Shown here: one piece after another, positions 1 to 8,565 of the stretch
Layout of the letters: each line of letters begins with the position of its first letter
Numbering within the stretch: the first letter of the stretch is position 1
Source of the DNA: JAABRU01 sp041390465
Lineage (GTDB): Bacteria > Desulfobacterota > Desulfobacteria > Desulfobacterales > Desulfococcaceae
DNA: 64,000 nt
Assembly: GCA_041390465.1 (NCBI GenBank)
Contig: JAWKPW010000010.1
Location: 20,720-84,719, forward strand
Direction of reading: 5' to 3'
Position numbers and translations under genes: made by a program
The notes under the pieces: model-generated
The model's input: only the letters and a program-made list of their open reading frames with translations
What the model was told of the DNA's origin: nothing
The model's database searches: none

Positions 1-1
1 C

Positions 2-1321
2 ACGCAGGCCCAGGCTGAAGAAGCGGCAAATTTTCCGCTGCGCATCCGTCCCCGGCAGAACTGGTTTGCGGACGGCGTGCCGTATTTTACGGAATATGTG
101 CGCCAGTATATTGAAAACCGCTACGGAAGAGAAGAACTGTATGCCGGCGGTCTGAAGATTTACACCACCGTTGATATAACTGTGCAGGAAATGGCGAAAC
201 AGGAACTGGAAAAGGGACTGATGGATCTGGAAAACCGGCACCGCTATCCCAAAGATGCCTCTCTGCAGGGAGCCATGCTCTGCGTGGAACTGGGAACCGG
301 TTATGTCCGGGCAATGGTGGGTGGCAGGGATTTTGATGCCAGCCAGTTCAACCGGGCAGTGCAGGCCCGGCGCCAGCCCGGTTCCTCGTTCAAACCCATC
401 ATCTATGCTGCCGCGATTGACAAAGGTTTCACGCCTCTGAGCATTGTATATGACAGCCCGGTTTCCTATCCGGGTGCACACGGAAGACTGTGGACGCCCT
501 CCAATTATGACGGCAGATATTACGGCCCCATGCGTCTGCGCAGGGCCCTTGCCAAATCCCGGAATGTGCCGGCTGTCCGAACCCTCAACCGCATTGGCAC
601 AGACTATGCCATAACCTATGCCCGGAATCTGGGCATCACCTCTCATCTTGACAAAGGGCTTCCCCTTGCGCTGGGGGCTTCCGGGATTTCCCTGCTGGAG
701 ATGGTGCAGGCCTATTCCGTGTTTGCCAATCAGGGCCAACTGATCCGGCCGGTGTTTATTACAAAAACAGAGGATCGTTTCGGCAATGAAATCACAGAAA
801 CCTCAGTTCCCGCGCAGGTCATTGAACCGGCCACCGCGTTTATCATGACCAGTCTGCTGCGCAGCGTGGTGGAAAACGGAACCGGAGTCAGGGCAAAGCA
901 GTTGAAACGGCCGGTCGCTGGAAAAACCGGCACCACCAATGATTTCCGGGATGCCTGGTTTATCGGATACACTCCGGAATATATCACCGGAACCTGGGTG
1001 GGATTTGACATTGAGCGTTCCCTGGGAAAAGGGGAAACCGGATCACAGGCTGCTCTTCCCATCTGGCTGGGATTTATGCAGAAACTTCTGGATGGAACAC
1101 CGGTGCAGGAATTTCCGGAAAGTGCGGAAGGCGTGGTGGTGACGCAGATTGACGCCTCCACCGGCATGCTGGCGCATTCTGATTCTGCAAACATAATCCG
1201 GGAATGTTTCAAGCAGGGCACAGAACCCCAATACCGTGCGCCCAGACCCCAGCCGCAGCCCGTATATCCGGAATACCGGGTGGTGACCAAACCCGAAGAG
1301 TTTTTCAAGGCTGACATGTGA
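2..1321 (+). CDS. mrcA: Penicillin-binding protein 1A, C-terminal part (5' end outside window)
   Basis: This is the C-terminal two thirds of a class A penicillin-binding protein, which polymerises and cross-links peptidoglycan at the outer face of the inner membrane. The frame is open from base 2, so the glycosyltransferase domain lies upstream of the window. The visible part holds the end of the linker/OB-like region and the complete transpeptidase domain. The catalytic serine is in PGSSFKP (SxxK), followed by the SRN motif in AKSRNVPAVR and the KTGTT motif before DAWFIGY. The tail after the transpeptidase domain is rich in proline and glutamine (PRPQPQPVYP), as often seen in PBP1A. The gene ends in TGA. 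A GTG codon at position 77 is in frame but falls inside the conserved linker, so it is not taken as the start. Confidence 0.95.
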   Translation, partial: TQAQAEEAANFPLRIRPRQNWFADGVPYFTEYVRQYIENRYGREELYAGGLKIYTTVDITVQEMAKQELEKGLMDLENRHRYPKDASLQGAMLCVELGTGYVRAMVGGRDFDASQFNRAVQARRQPGSSFKPIIYAAAIDKGFTPLSIVYDSPVSYPGAHGRLWTPSNYDGRYYGPMRLRRALAKSRNVPAVRTLNRIGTDYAITYARNLGITSHLDKGLPLALGASGISLLEMVQAYSVFANQGQLIRPVFITKTEDRFGNEITETSVPAQVIEPATAFIMTSLLRSVVENGTGVRAKQLKRPVAGKTGTTNDFRDAWFIGYTPEYITGTWVGFDIERSLGKGETGSQAALPIWLGFMQKLLDGTPVQEFPESAEGVVVTQIDASTGMLAHSDSANIIRECFKQGTEPQYRAPRPQPQPVYPEYRVVTKPEEFFKADM

Positions 1322-1528
1322 AAAAGATTCGCATCTGCTGACGGCAGACAGATACGGATAAAATTATGGACAGATTCCCCCAGAGGCAGTTTCGTTCGGA
1401 TGTCCGTTCTGCATCCGCAGATCCGGTCAGAGGAAAGCGTTCTTCGGCTGAAAATCTGTCCGCCAAGAGCATTTTCTGCCGCAAACACGCACCCGGGGCA
1501 AAGATAAACAAGAAAATAAGAGGAGCCT

Positions 1529-1753
1529 ATGATCAGAGTTATCACCATCCTGATAGCTGTCGGAGCCATTGTTTACATGGTGCGCTGGTACAGGGAGCAG
1601 AAAAGGCAGGAAAATGCCGGAAGAATGACGCCGGACGAACTGGTGGAGGCCATTATCCGGAGGCAGATTTCCATACTGGAAGTTCCGCCCGAACACCGGG
1701 AGGCCGTAGATGAAATGCTGCGGGAAATCCAGTCGGAGCTGGATAAGATATGA
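1529..1753 (+). CDS. Small single-pass membrane protein, unknown function
   Basis: A 74-residue protein with one N-terminal transmembrane segment (about residues 3-20) followed by a charged, mainly helical cytosolic tail. The start is supported by the ribosome-binding sequence AGAGGAG just upstream of the ATG. The tail (MTPDELVEAIIRR, then EMLREIQSELDKI) looks amphipathic and could form a short coiled coil. It lies about 200 bases downstream of the penicillin-binding protein gene on the same strand, and a terminator-like hairpin follows it. I do not recognise the family. The good start signal and coding character make it likely to be a real gene. Confidence 0.7.
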   Translation: MIRVITILIAVGAIVYMVRWYREQKRQENAGRMTPDELVEAIIRRQISILEVPPEHREAVDEMLREIQSELDKI

Positions 1754-1801
1754 AAATATGAGCGGATCAGCATAAATTTTCGGGTATGGCGCTTTCAGAA
1801 C

Positions 1802-1828
1802 AACCGTATTTTTCGGAAAAATCCGGTT
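1802..1828. terminator. Terminator-like hairpin between the small membrane protein and the SPFH gene
   Basis: The inverted repeat AACCGTATTTTTC / AAAAATCCGGTT forms a stable AT/GC stem, followed by GTTTG rather than a clean T run. The same core (ATTTTTCGGAAAAATCCGG) recurs at about 27100, 39793, 53462 and 53694, so this is one member of a dispersed hairpin family. It may end transcription of the upstream gene. Confidence 0.5.
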
Positions 1829-1935
1829 GTTTGAAACCTTTTCTCTGTGATACTTTGTGTTTTCGCGTCTTTGTGGCAGAAAAAAACATTTCTGCATACC
1901 CTGTTCCTTGAACATTTATCAGAAAGGAGGCAAAC

Positions 1936-3279
1936 ATGGCAGACATTCCCTTAAAGAACATGGGCACCGGCGCAGGAAAATTTTTTGCCAAAGTGCTTGT
2001 TTTCGGCATCGGCATTCTGGCACTTATTTTCCTGCTGTTTCAGGTGGTGGATTCCAATGATGCGGACAGCACCATTGTGCTGCAGTCCCTGACAGGCAAC
2101 CTGCGCGTCATCACGGAACCGGGGCCTTATCTGCGCTTTTTCGGCAAGCCCCATGTTTACAAAAAGGTCATAGCCGTCAACTTTACCGGAGAAAAAGGGG
2201 CAACAGCCGCATCCCTTCTGGATGAAATCAGTGTGCGATTTCTGGATACCTCCATCGGACAGGCCAAAGGGGTGGCCCGTTTCCGCATGCCCACAGGAGA
2301 TCAGGATATGATCAAGATTCACCGGGAATTTGGCAGCCAGGATTCCCTTGCCTCCAATCTGCTGGAAAGAATGGTCAAAGAGGCGGTCAAAGCCTCCGCG
2401 CGCACCATGTCGGTGGAAGAGCATTATTCCGGAGGTTCGGGGCAGATGTCGCTGGATTTTGATGATCAGATCCGCAACGGCATGTTTGTGGTGGATCAGG
2501 TTACAGAATATGTGCCGGTATCTCCGGAAGAAAATCTGTTCAGCGAACCGGAGGCAAAGGGAAAGGAAACCCTGGGACGGCGTCAGCGGGTGCTGGTGGT
2601 CAAGCGCAAGGATGACAAAGGCAATTACATCCGGACCAAAAACTCTCTGACTGATTACAATATTGCCGTGATTTCCGCTTCCATTGAAGAAGTCAATTAT
2701 GAACAGCGGGTGGATGAACGTCTTTCAGCACAGAAACAGGCCGCGGCAGATGAGGCGCTGGCACGGCAGAATCTGAAAAAAGCCCAGCAGGAGGCAAAAA
2801 CCGCTGCGGCTTTGGGAGAAAAGGCCATCGCGGAGGCAAGGGCCGGGGCGGAAAAAGAAAAACTGCAGGCGGAAATTCAGGCAGAAAAGGAAAAGGCCGT
2901 GGCAGAGATCAATGCCAAACGGGAGGTGGAAGTGGCCCGGCAGAAAAGTCTCAAGCAGGAGCAGATTCTGGATATGCAGAAAAAAGAGGCCGAAGGTCTG
3001 ATGGTCATGGCCCAGGCCCGTGCCAAAGCTGCGGAAAATGCTTTGGATCCGCAACTGGTGTTTGAGAAGAAACTGCAGGCATGGAAGGAAGTGGAGACAG
3101 CCAAGTATCAGTATATGGCCCAGGCCCAGCTTGTGCCAACCGTTCAGATGGGACAGGGCGGCAACGGTCAGCCCAATGCCATGAACCTGCTGGAACTCAT
3201 GGGGGTAAAGGCGGCCATGGATCTGGGCATGGAATTTCAGAACATTGGAAAAACACAGGACAAAACCGGGGAGCAGTGA
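1936..3279 (+). CDS. SPFH/band-7 domain membrane protein
   Basis: A 447-residue protein of the SPFH (stomatin/prohibitin/flotillin/HflK) superfamily, membrane scaffolds that assemble into large oligomers. One transmembrane segment lies at about residues 18-38. A band-7 domain follows (about 45-260, including TEPGPYLRFFGKPHVYKK). A long Ala/Glu/Lys-rich coiled coil (about 265-375) and a low-complexity C terminus with MGQGGNGQPNAMN complete it. The start is preceded by a strong Shine-Dalgarno sequence, AAAGGAGG, seven bases before the ATG. There is no adjacent NfeD-like partner. The gene converges on the radical-SAM gene that ends only 22 bases away. Its specific role cannot be told from sequence. 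Confidence 0.85.
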   Translation: MADIPLKNMGTGAGKFFAKVLVFGIGILALIFLLFQVVDSNDADSTIVLQSLTGNLRVITEPGPYLRFFGKPHVYKKVIAVNFTGEKGATAASLLDEISVRFLDTSIGQAKGVARFRMPTGDQDMIKIHREFGSQDSLASNLLERMVKEAVKASARTMSVEEHYSGGSGQMSLDFDDQIRNGMFVVDQVTEYVPVSPEENLFSEPEAKGKETLGRRQRVLVVKRKDDKGNYIRTKNSLTDYNIAVISASIEEVNYEQRVDERLSAQKQAAADEALARQNLKKAQQEAKTAAALGEKAIAEARAGAEKEKLQAEIQAEKEKAVAEINAKREVEVARQKSLKQEQILDMQKKEAEGLMVMAQARAKAAENALDPQLVFEKKLQAWKEVETAKYQYMAQAQLVPTVQMGQGGNGQPNAMNLLELMGVKAAMDLGMEFQNIGKTQDKTGEQ

Positions 3280-3300
3280 AAAAAATCGGATTTTTTGTGT

Positions 3301-4008
3301 TCACCGTACCATGCAGTTCTGAACCCATTGCAGAGCAATCTCCCTGAAATGCTGCAAGTCCCGGTCGGTGAACACACGGTTTTTTTCTTTGAAAAATTCC
3401 GGGGACAGAATCTCGCTTTCGCAAAACTGCTGGATGACATAGAGTTGTGCACCCCGGATCAGACGGCAGATGGTGCTGATCGTTTCCGCATTGACAAAAG
3501 GCCGGACACAGGTGGTTCTGAACTCACAGGGCAGCCCGGATTCCAGAATCAGCCGGATGCTGGAGAAAATGTTTTCCGGGCTGCAGTTTTCCCAAATCAG
3601 GGGGGAATAGTGCATGGGATCGGTTTTGATGTCCATCGCCACATAATCCACCAGCTTTTTTTCCATCAGGGACGCAAGCACCTCCGGACGGCTTCCGTTG
3701 GTATCCAGTTTGACGGGATAACCCATTGCCTTCACCTTTTGGCAGAGATCCGGCAAATCCCGGTGCAGGGTGGGTTCCCCGCCGGAAATGACCACCCCAT
3801 CCAGAAATCCCCTGCGGGAGACAAGAAAATCGTATGCGTATTTTTCATCTGTTTGAAATTCATCTGTTTCCGGTTTTTTTTTCATATGAATCAGCCCCGG
3901 ATTGTGGCAGTAGGGGCATCTGAAATTGCATCCCTGACAGAACAGCACGCAGCTTATTTTTCCGGGGTAATCAATAAAGGAATTCTTCTGCAATCCTCCC
4001 AAAAGCAT
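3301..4008 (-). CDS. Radical-SAM activating enzyme (anaerobic ribonucleotide reductase activase type)
   Basis: A radical S-adenosylmethionine protein of about 235 residues, of the type annotated as anaerobic ribonucleoside-triphosphate reductase activating protein (NrdG-like) or pyruvate-formate-lyase activase. The [4Fe-4S]-binding CxxxCxxC motif is in CNFRCPYCHNP near the N terminus. SGGEPTLH is the radical-SAM glycine-rich motif. The N-terminal stretch SFIDYPGKISCVLF is typical of this activase branch. The start is placed at the ATG at 4008 because AGGAGAG lies just upstream; a longer in-frame version starting at 4035 lacks such a signal. No glycyl-radical enzyme gene lies next to it, so its partner protein is not defined by context. 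Confidence 0.85.
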   Translation of the reverse strand: MLLGGLQKNSFIDYPGKISCVLFCQGCNFRCPYCHNPGLIHMKKKPETDEFQTDEKYAYDFLVSRRGFLDGVVISGGEPTLHRDLPDLCQKVKAMGYPVKLDTNGSRPEVLASLMEKKLVDYVAMDIKTDPMHYSPLIWENCSPENIFSSIRLILESGLPCEFRTTCVRPFVNAETISTICRLIRGAQLYVIQQFCESEILSPEFFKEKNRVFTDRDLQHFREIALQWVQNCMVR

Positions 4009-4193
4009 GTTCTCTCCTGATAAAAGGGTTTTCATGGCGGGTCAAACTGCCTGACAATGTCATCCCTTCCGGGATTCTGATTTATTTGATGTTTTTTCTA
4101 CAATAATGTCAATCCGTTCGGATTTTTTTCCGGACAGGAATCAGCGGACAGATCAACGGACAGATCAACGGATCTGACCTGCTTGTCCATTTT

Positions 4194-4220
4194 CCGTTAC
4201 AGGGTGAAGTCCCGTAACGG
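4194..4220. repeat. Strong inverted repeat (hairpin) downstream of the 4280-4681 gene
   Basis: The arms CCGTTACAGGG and CCCGTAACGG pair over about ten base pairs with one bulged A and a short loop. No T run follows on either strand, so it is not a standard intrinsic terminator. It lies in the 270-base gap between the radical-SAM gene and the membrane-protein gene. The gap also holds a short tandem repeat (GACAGATCAACG twice, about 4147-4170). Confidence 0.5.
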
Positions 4221-4279
4221 GAAGGACATCAGTTGCAGATTGGATTGGCATCAGCGTCGATACCATATCTTTCCCGCTT

Positions 4280-4681
4280 TCATTCGTCATAAGACTTCAG
4301 CGAACTGAGAAACAGACCGATGCCGCCGATCAGCAGCACGAGTATCGTAATCAGTTCAAATGCGGACATGCTGCGGATTGTGAAATTCACGCTGGAGACA
4401 ATACCGAACAGCAGCATGGTCAAAGAGCCGATGCCCAGAAACCAGCCCAGCGGATTCCGGGCATTGTAAAAGATCATGCCGATGCCGAAAATCAGAGGAA
4501 TCAGCACCATGCCTGCGGTCAGCCTCACACTGCCAAAGCTGTAAATGGCAAACCCCATATGAAAGCCATGGGTGACGCGAATGGCATCCAGAAACAGATA
4601 CCCGCCTGCGGTCATCATGATCAGTCCCATAAAAAAGCGTCCGATTCCTCCTTTGGAACCTCCCGCTCCATGAATTGGCAT
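4280..4681 (-). CDS. Four-helix membrane protein, unknown function
   Basis: A 133-residue integral membrane protein. The N terminus is glycine-rich (MPIHGAGGSKGGIGRFF). Four hydrophobic segments follow at about residues 17-33, 52-68, 77-95 and 106-126, separated by short loops with ARNP and a final SLKSYDE tail. The start is supported by GGGAGGATAAC before the ATG. The gene stands alone between divergently controlled neighbours. I do not recognise the family. Confidence 0.7.
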   Translation of the reverse strand: MPIHGAGGSKGGIGRFFMGLIMMTAGGYLFLDAIRVTHGFHMGFAIYSFGSVRLTAGMVLIPLIFGIGMIFYNARNPLGWFLGIGSLTMLLFGIVSSVNFTIRSMSAFELITILVLLIGGIGLFLSSLKSYDE

Positions 4682-4904
4682 GTTATCCTCCCTGTCTGTT
4701 TATATATGAGATCCGATAAATTTTCAGAAAAATGTCGGATTGCGCTTCGACAGTCTGACCTGCACAACTGCACAGCCTGCTCCCATCGTAATCCCCGCCG
4801 TGTTTCATGTCCCTGTTTTGCGCCGGTATTCTGCGGACCCGTGTTTATCTCCCTGTTTTTCGGTGAGATCTGCCAAAGTTGCATATCTGTGCGCCTGTCA
4901 GTCC

Positions 4905-7166
4905 TCAGACACCGGTGCGGCCCAGATGCCAGGCTGCAAACCGATCCAGCGATTTGATGGCGGCGCGGATATCTGTATACACAGGCAGACCGCATTCCTC
5001 CAGCAGAGAAACAAATTCCTGATAGTAACGCCCTGCATTTACCGAAACCACAACAGGTTTTGCATATTTCCGATGCAGCCCGGTCAGGAGCATGGCCAGA
5101 CTGTCCGAATCCCGGCAGGTCCGGGGATCGGTTTTCAGGGTGTTGGTATGGGGCACGACCGAGACAAAAACGCAGTCTGTGTTTTCATCCTCCAGAACGG
5201 TTTCAATGAAATCCGCATACAGACGGTCATCCGCCATAGGCGTCACATCCAGAAAAGAGGAAGAAATGTCAATGAGTCCTGTGCGATCCAGTTTCCTGAG
5301 TTTCTCCCGTGTGGGTTCAGACAGCACTGCCTGCCGCAGAAACAAAAGTTCATCCGCGCCCACTGCGGATTCAAACCCTGCATTCACCACGCCCGCGACC
5401 CGGTTTCCCCCCGGAATTTTGCCGCTGAGCAGGGAAAATGCCTTGAGAAATGCGTAATGATCATCAATGGTTTCTGCAAGAATCACGCCAGCCTGTCTGC
5501 ACGCGGCCCGGAAAATGTCATAACTGCCGGACATGGAGGCCGTATGGGAAGCTGTGACTTTCGCACCCGCGTCGGTTTTTCCTGCTTTGTAAACAATCAG
5601 GGGTTTGCGGATCCTGCGGGACAGTTCAAAAAAACTGCGGCCCTCGCCCGGATCCAGTCCCTCCGCGTAAATGCCAATGACCTCCACATCCGGACGATCC
5701 GCAAACCAGGCTGTAAGATCCGTGATGTTCACATCCAGTTTGTTGCCAAAACTGACCACCGCGCGCAGAAGCCGGTAATTGCGGAATTTGTCAATGGCTG
5801 TGACGGAAAATGCGCCGCTTTGTGTCAGCAGCACGGCATTGGCTTTTTCCGAAGACCGGACATCCAGCCGGTTTTCTTCAATGAAAAGCGTGTTCACGCC
5901 TTTGTCTTCCCCTTCGGGAGCATAAAAAACCCCCATGCAGTTGGGGCCGATGATCCGGATGGTTCCGGAAATTGCCTGTCTCAGTTGCGCGGCAAATTCT
6001 CCGTAGTCTGTATCTGAGGGAATGCCGGGAATGAGAATCACGGATTGGGGGGCATTTTCCGGCAGGGAACGGAAAAAATCAAGAATATGCCGGGCCGGAG
6101 CCGCATAGACCAGCAAATCCGCAGACCGGGGCAGTTCCCGCAGCGAAGGATAAAGGGGATATTCCCTTGATCCTTTGCTGTCCGGAATGCAAATGCGGCC
6201 GCCTTTGGGATTTATCAGAAACAGATCTGTACGTCCCATATCCTGCAACTGCCGCACAATCAGTCGGGCCAGACTGTGTTTCTCCGAATCAGAGGACACC
6301 CCCACAACGGCAATGCCGTCGGGTTTGAAAAAACCGTCCAGATTCTGAAGATTGACCGGGGGCAGGCTCTGTTTTTCATCCGCGCCGCGCACAAAGGATG
6401 CAAAACCGTCCACAGCCACAACCCGCCTGTCTTCGGCAATGACAAAAGGGTTGACATCCAGTGCCCTGATGATGAATTCAGGCCGGGGTGCAGAAACAAA
6501 GGAATAATGCCAGGCCAGACGGCTGAGCAGAAAAGCAGCATTTGCCATGTATGTCAGATACTCGCTCTGTCCCCTTTCCTCAAATTTGTGGCGGATATTG
6601 AGTTCCTGCACAATCTTCCATGCCTGCACCTCATCCAGCGGCGGCAGAAACAGACTGGGCGGATCATAATATTTGGCAAAAAATTCTGCATCATCCCCTC
6701 CCTTGCTCAGCGTCATGACCGGGCCGAATGCGCTGTCCTCCCGAAATCCCAGCAGCACCTCATAGCCCAGCGCCTGGGTATGGGGAATGAATTCTGTGAG
6801 AAGAAATCCGCTGATTTCCGGCCGATTCTCGGCAGGAAAATGGGAGAGCACCTCTTCTTTCATGCAGGTGAGAACAAAGCGGACAAACAGGGGATCATAA
6901 TTGCGCACCTTTTTCACGCCGCCCAGTTTCTGCTTGTGCGAAATGCGGGGGGAAACAATCTTTGCCACCAGATGATGGCTGAAACCGCGCAGCAGTTCCG
7001 CATTTACCTGCGCGGGATCTGTGACAAAAAGAAATTGGGGTGTTTCCAGTCCCACAATGCGCAGAATCCGGTACACCTCATGCTCATACAGCATATCTCT
7101 GCCCCCGGCATGGGCAGTGCGCATGACCTGATTGATTGCTTCCCGTGCTTCCTGTGTGAATTCCAT
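4905..7166 (-). CDS. ADP/NDP-forming acyl-CoA synthetase, beta-alpha domain order
   Basis: An acyl-CoA synthetase (NDP-forming, acetate--CoA ligase family) of about 753 residues, which interconverts acyl-CoA, ADP and phosphate with acid, CoA and ATP. An ATP-grasp (beta) domain occupies the N-terminal third, with EFIPHTQALGYEVLLGF and a later DVNPFV. The CoA-binding domain (FFKPDGIAVVGVS) and the succinyl-CoA-ligase-like domain follow. The histidine that becomes phosphorylated in this family is in TASHTASMSGS. Most bacterial relatives have the alpha domains first, so the beta-first order is a distinctive arrangement. The start at 7166 (MEFTQEA) is chosen because GGGAGAG lies six bases upstream; a start at 7220 has no such signal. 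The PFOR cluster at 41-45 kb would supply acetyl-CoA as a plausible substrate. Confidence 0.85.
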   Translation of the reverse strand: MEFTQEAREAINQVMRTAHAGGRDMLYEHEVYRILRIVGLETPQFLFVTDPAQVNAELLRGFSHHLVAKIVSPRISHKQKLGGVKKVRNYDPLFVRFVLTCMKEEVLSHFPAENRPEISGFLLTEFIPHTQALGYEVLLGFREDSAFGPVMTLSKGGDDAEFFAKYYDPPSLFLPPLDEVQAWKIVQELNIRHKFEERGQSEYLTYMANAAFLLSRLAWHYSFVSAPRPEFIIRALDVNPFVIAEDRRVVAVDGFASFVRGADEKQSLPPVNLQNLDGFFKPDGIAVVGVSSDSEKHSLARLIVRQLQDMGRTDLFLINPKGGRICIPDSKGSREYPLYPSLRELPRSADLLVYAAPARHILDFFRSLPENAPQSVILIPGIPSDTDYGEFAAQLRQAISGTIRIIGPNCMGVFYAPEGEDKGVNTLFIEENRLDVRSSEKANAVLLTQSGAFSVTAIDKFRNYRLLRAVVSFGNKLDVNITDLTAWFADRPDVEVIGIYAEGLDPGEGRSFFELSRRIRKPLIVYKAGKTDAGAKVTASHTASMSGSYDIFRAACRQAGVILAETIDDHYAFLKAFSLLSGKIPGGNRVAGVVNAGFESAVGADELLFLRQAVLSEPTREKLRKLDRTGLIDISSSFLDVTPMADDRLYADFIETVLEDENTDCVFVSVVPHTNTLKTDPRTCRDSDSLAMLLTGLHRKYAKPVVVSVNAGRYYQEFVSLLEECGLPVYTDIRAAIKSLDRFAAWHLGRTGV

Positions 7167-7793
7167 GTGATGCTCTCCCAGCGGATTCCCGGTCGGTAAA
7201 GGGTTGATGGCCTGATGCATACCGCAGTTTGATCATGAGGTTCCATAAATTTTCAGGCATAAAGTTTTCAGGACTGCGTTTATGCAGCAGGCACAGGCTG
7301 GAACCTTATGCTGCTTTTATACCCGAAAATTTTCGCTGACCTGCGTATGTCACACAGTTTAGCATATATTATGCCGCAGTGTGAATACAAAATCAGGAAC
7401 AATTTGCAGACTGACAGGGAAAAAGAACTGAAAAAACCCGGAGGATTGACCTTGAAGCAACTGAAAAAAAAAGATTTGGCAACTTTTGGAAAGTTGTCAA
7501 ATCTGAGGGATGTTTTTCTCCGGAAATCGTCTGATGGATAACAATCTGTTTTTGTTCATTCTGAGATTTTTAAGACTTTATTCGGACATTGCACTTTCCC
7601 CGGCAGCATCAAGCCTGACAGGAGTCTTTTTTTGAAATCTTGCAGGTACGGTGTTGAAAAGAACCTGTTTTTCATATATAGTCTTCAAGATAATTCTTTT
7701 GGGGCATCTGATATTTTCAATATACTGAATTTAAATACTTTAGAAATTTTGACAACCCCAAAACTGTTTTCTTGAACACGATAGGTCATATTT
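7167..7793. other. Intergenic region with one palindromic repeat; no gene seen
   Basis: About 630 bases between the divergently transcribed acyl-CoA synthetase and GAF-ANTAR genes. It is AT-rich near 7560-7790, where the regulator's promoter is likely to lie, and contains one copy of the dispersed 31-bp palindrome (7473-7503). A 77-codon open frame across the palindrome owes part of its length to the repeat and is not accepted as a gene. Confidence 0.6.
7473..7503. repeat. Dispersed palindromic repeat, copy 1
   Basis: A near-perfect palindrome with arms GATTTGGCAACTTT and AAAGTTGTCAAATC. It shares its right flank (GAGGGATGTTTTTC then CCGGAAATCG) with the reverse complement of the left flanks of copies 6 and 7, so the full repeat unit is about 60 bases. 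Confidence 0.85.
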
Positions 7794-8513
7794 ATGGAAA
7801 AGATCAGTCAGAAAACATACGATGAATATATCAGGGCTCTCATGAATATCAGCCGGGCCATCACTTCCGACATCTTTCTGGAAGATTTGCTCAAACTGAT
7901 TGTCATGGTGACAGCCAAAGTCACCAATACGGCCATATGCTCCCTGTGGATGGTGGATGAAAGCGAAAAGCCGCCTCTCATCCGCCTGAAGGCCACCCAG
8001 GCCATTGAGCCGGAATATGTGCAGGACAGGGTGCTTCATATGGATGAGGGTGTGGTGGGTCAGGTAATCAGAACCCAAAAACCGCTTGTCATTTCCGATG
8101 TTCTGACAAATGAGAAGTTCAAGGAAAAGGAAATGGCTGCCAAACTCGGTCTGGTTTCCATGATTGGCGTTCCCCTGAAACTGAAGAATCAGAAAGTCAT
8201 CGGTGTGCTCAACTGTTTCACTTCCGAGTCTCATGATTTTTCCGAAACCGAGGTGAACCTGATTACGGCTGTGGCCAATCAGGCCGCAGTTGCCATACTG
8301 AATACGGAACTGATGGTCAAAACCGAGGTTATCCGGGAGGAACTGGAAACCCGGAAACGGGTGGACAGAGCAAAGGAAATCATCATGACCCGCCGCAATA
8401 TGAAGGGAGAGGATGCCTACCGCTGGCTGCAGCGCCAGAGCATGGATTCCCGCAAATCCATGCGGGATGTGGCAGAGGCCGTTATCCTTTCCGAGGAACT
8501 TTACAATAGATGA
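7794..8513 (+). CDS. GAF-ANTAR domain regulator (putative transcription antiterminator)
   Basis: A 239-residue protein with an N-terminal GAF domain (about residues 20-165, including LDEDLL-like helix, MDEGVVGQVI and IGVPLK) and a C-terminal ANTAR domain (about 180-239). ANTAR domains bind paired stem-loops in nascent RNA and prevent termination. The ANTAR signature is visible in DRAKEIIMTRRNMKGEDAYRWL followed by MRDVAEAVI, quoted here in two pieces of the helical bundle. The GAF domain would sense a small molecule, as there is no receiver domain. It sits directly upstream of the ketosynthase gene, with a palindromic repeat between the two. Control of the lipid/polyketide cluster by antitermination is therefore possible, but I see no paired hexaloop hairpins that would prove it. 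Confidence 0.85.
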   Translation: MEKISQKTYDEYIRALMNISRAITSDIFLEDLLKLIVMVTAKVTNTAICSLWMVDESEKPPLIRLKATQAIEPEYVQDRVLHMDEGVVGQVIRTQKPLVISDVLTNEKFKEKEMAAKLGLVSMIGVPLKLKNQKVIGVLNCFTSESHDFSETEVNLITAVANQAAVAILNTELMVKTEVIREELETRKRVDRAKEIIMTRRNMKGEDAYRWLQRQSMDSRKSMRDVAEAVILSEELYNR

Positions 8514-8520
8514 TGCAAGG

Positions 8521-8553
8521 AAATTTGACAACTTTCAAAAAGTTGTCAAATTT
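8521..8553. repeat. Dispersed palindromic repeat, copy 2
   Basis: Arms AAATTTGACAACTTT and AAAGTTGTCAAATTT around a 3-base centre. It begins eight bases after the GAF-ANTAR stop codon and ends 12 bases before the ketosynthase start, so it would form a hairpin in any transcript joining the two genes. Confidence 0.9.
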
Positions 8554-8565
8554 TATCGGAAGGTT

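Noticed and set aside
7308..7541. 77-codon open frame over the first palindrome
   Set aside because: No start signal, and its C-terminal part is simply the translation of a dispersed palindromic repeat.
8521..8553. Palindrome as an ANTAR-bound dual hexaloop
   Set aside because: The loop is three bases and only one stem is present, not the paired hexaloop stems known for ANTAR targets.
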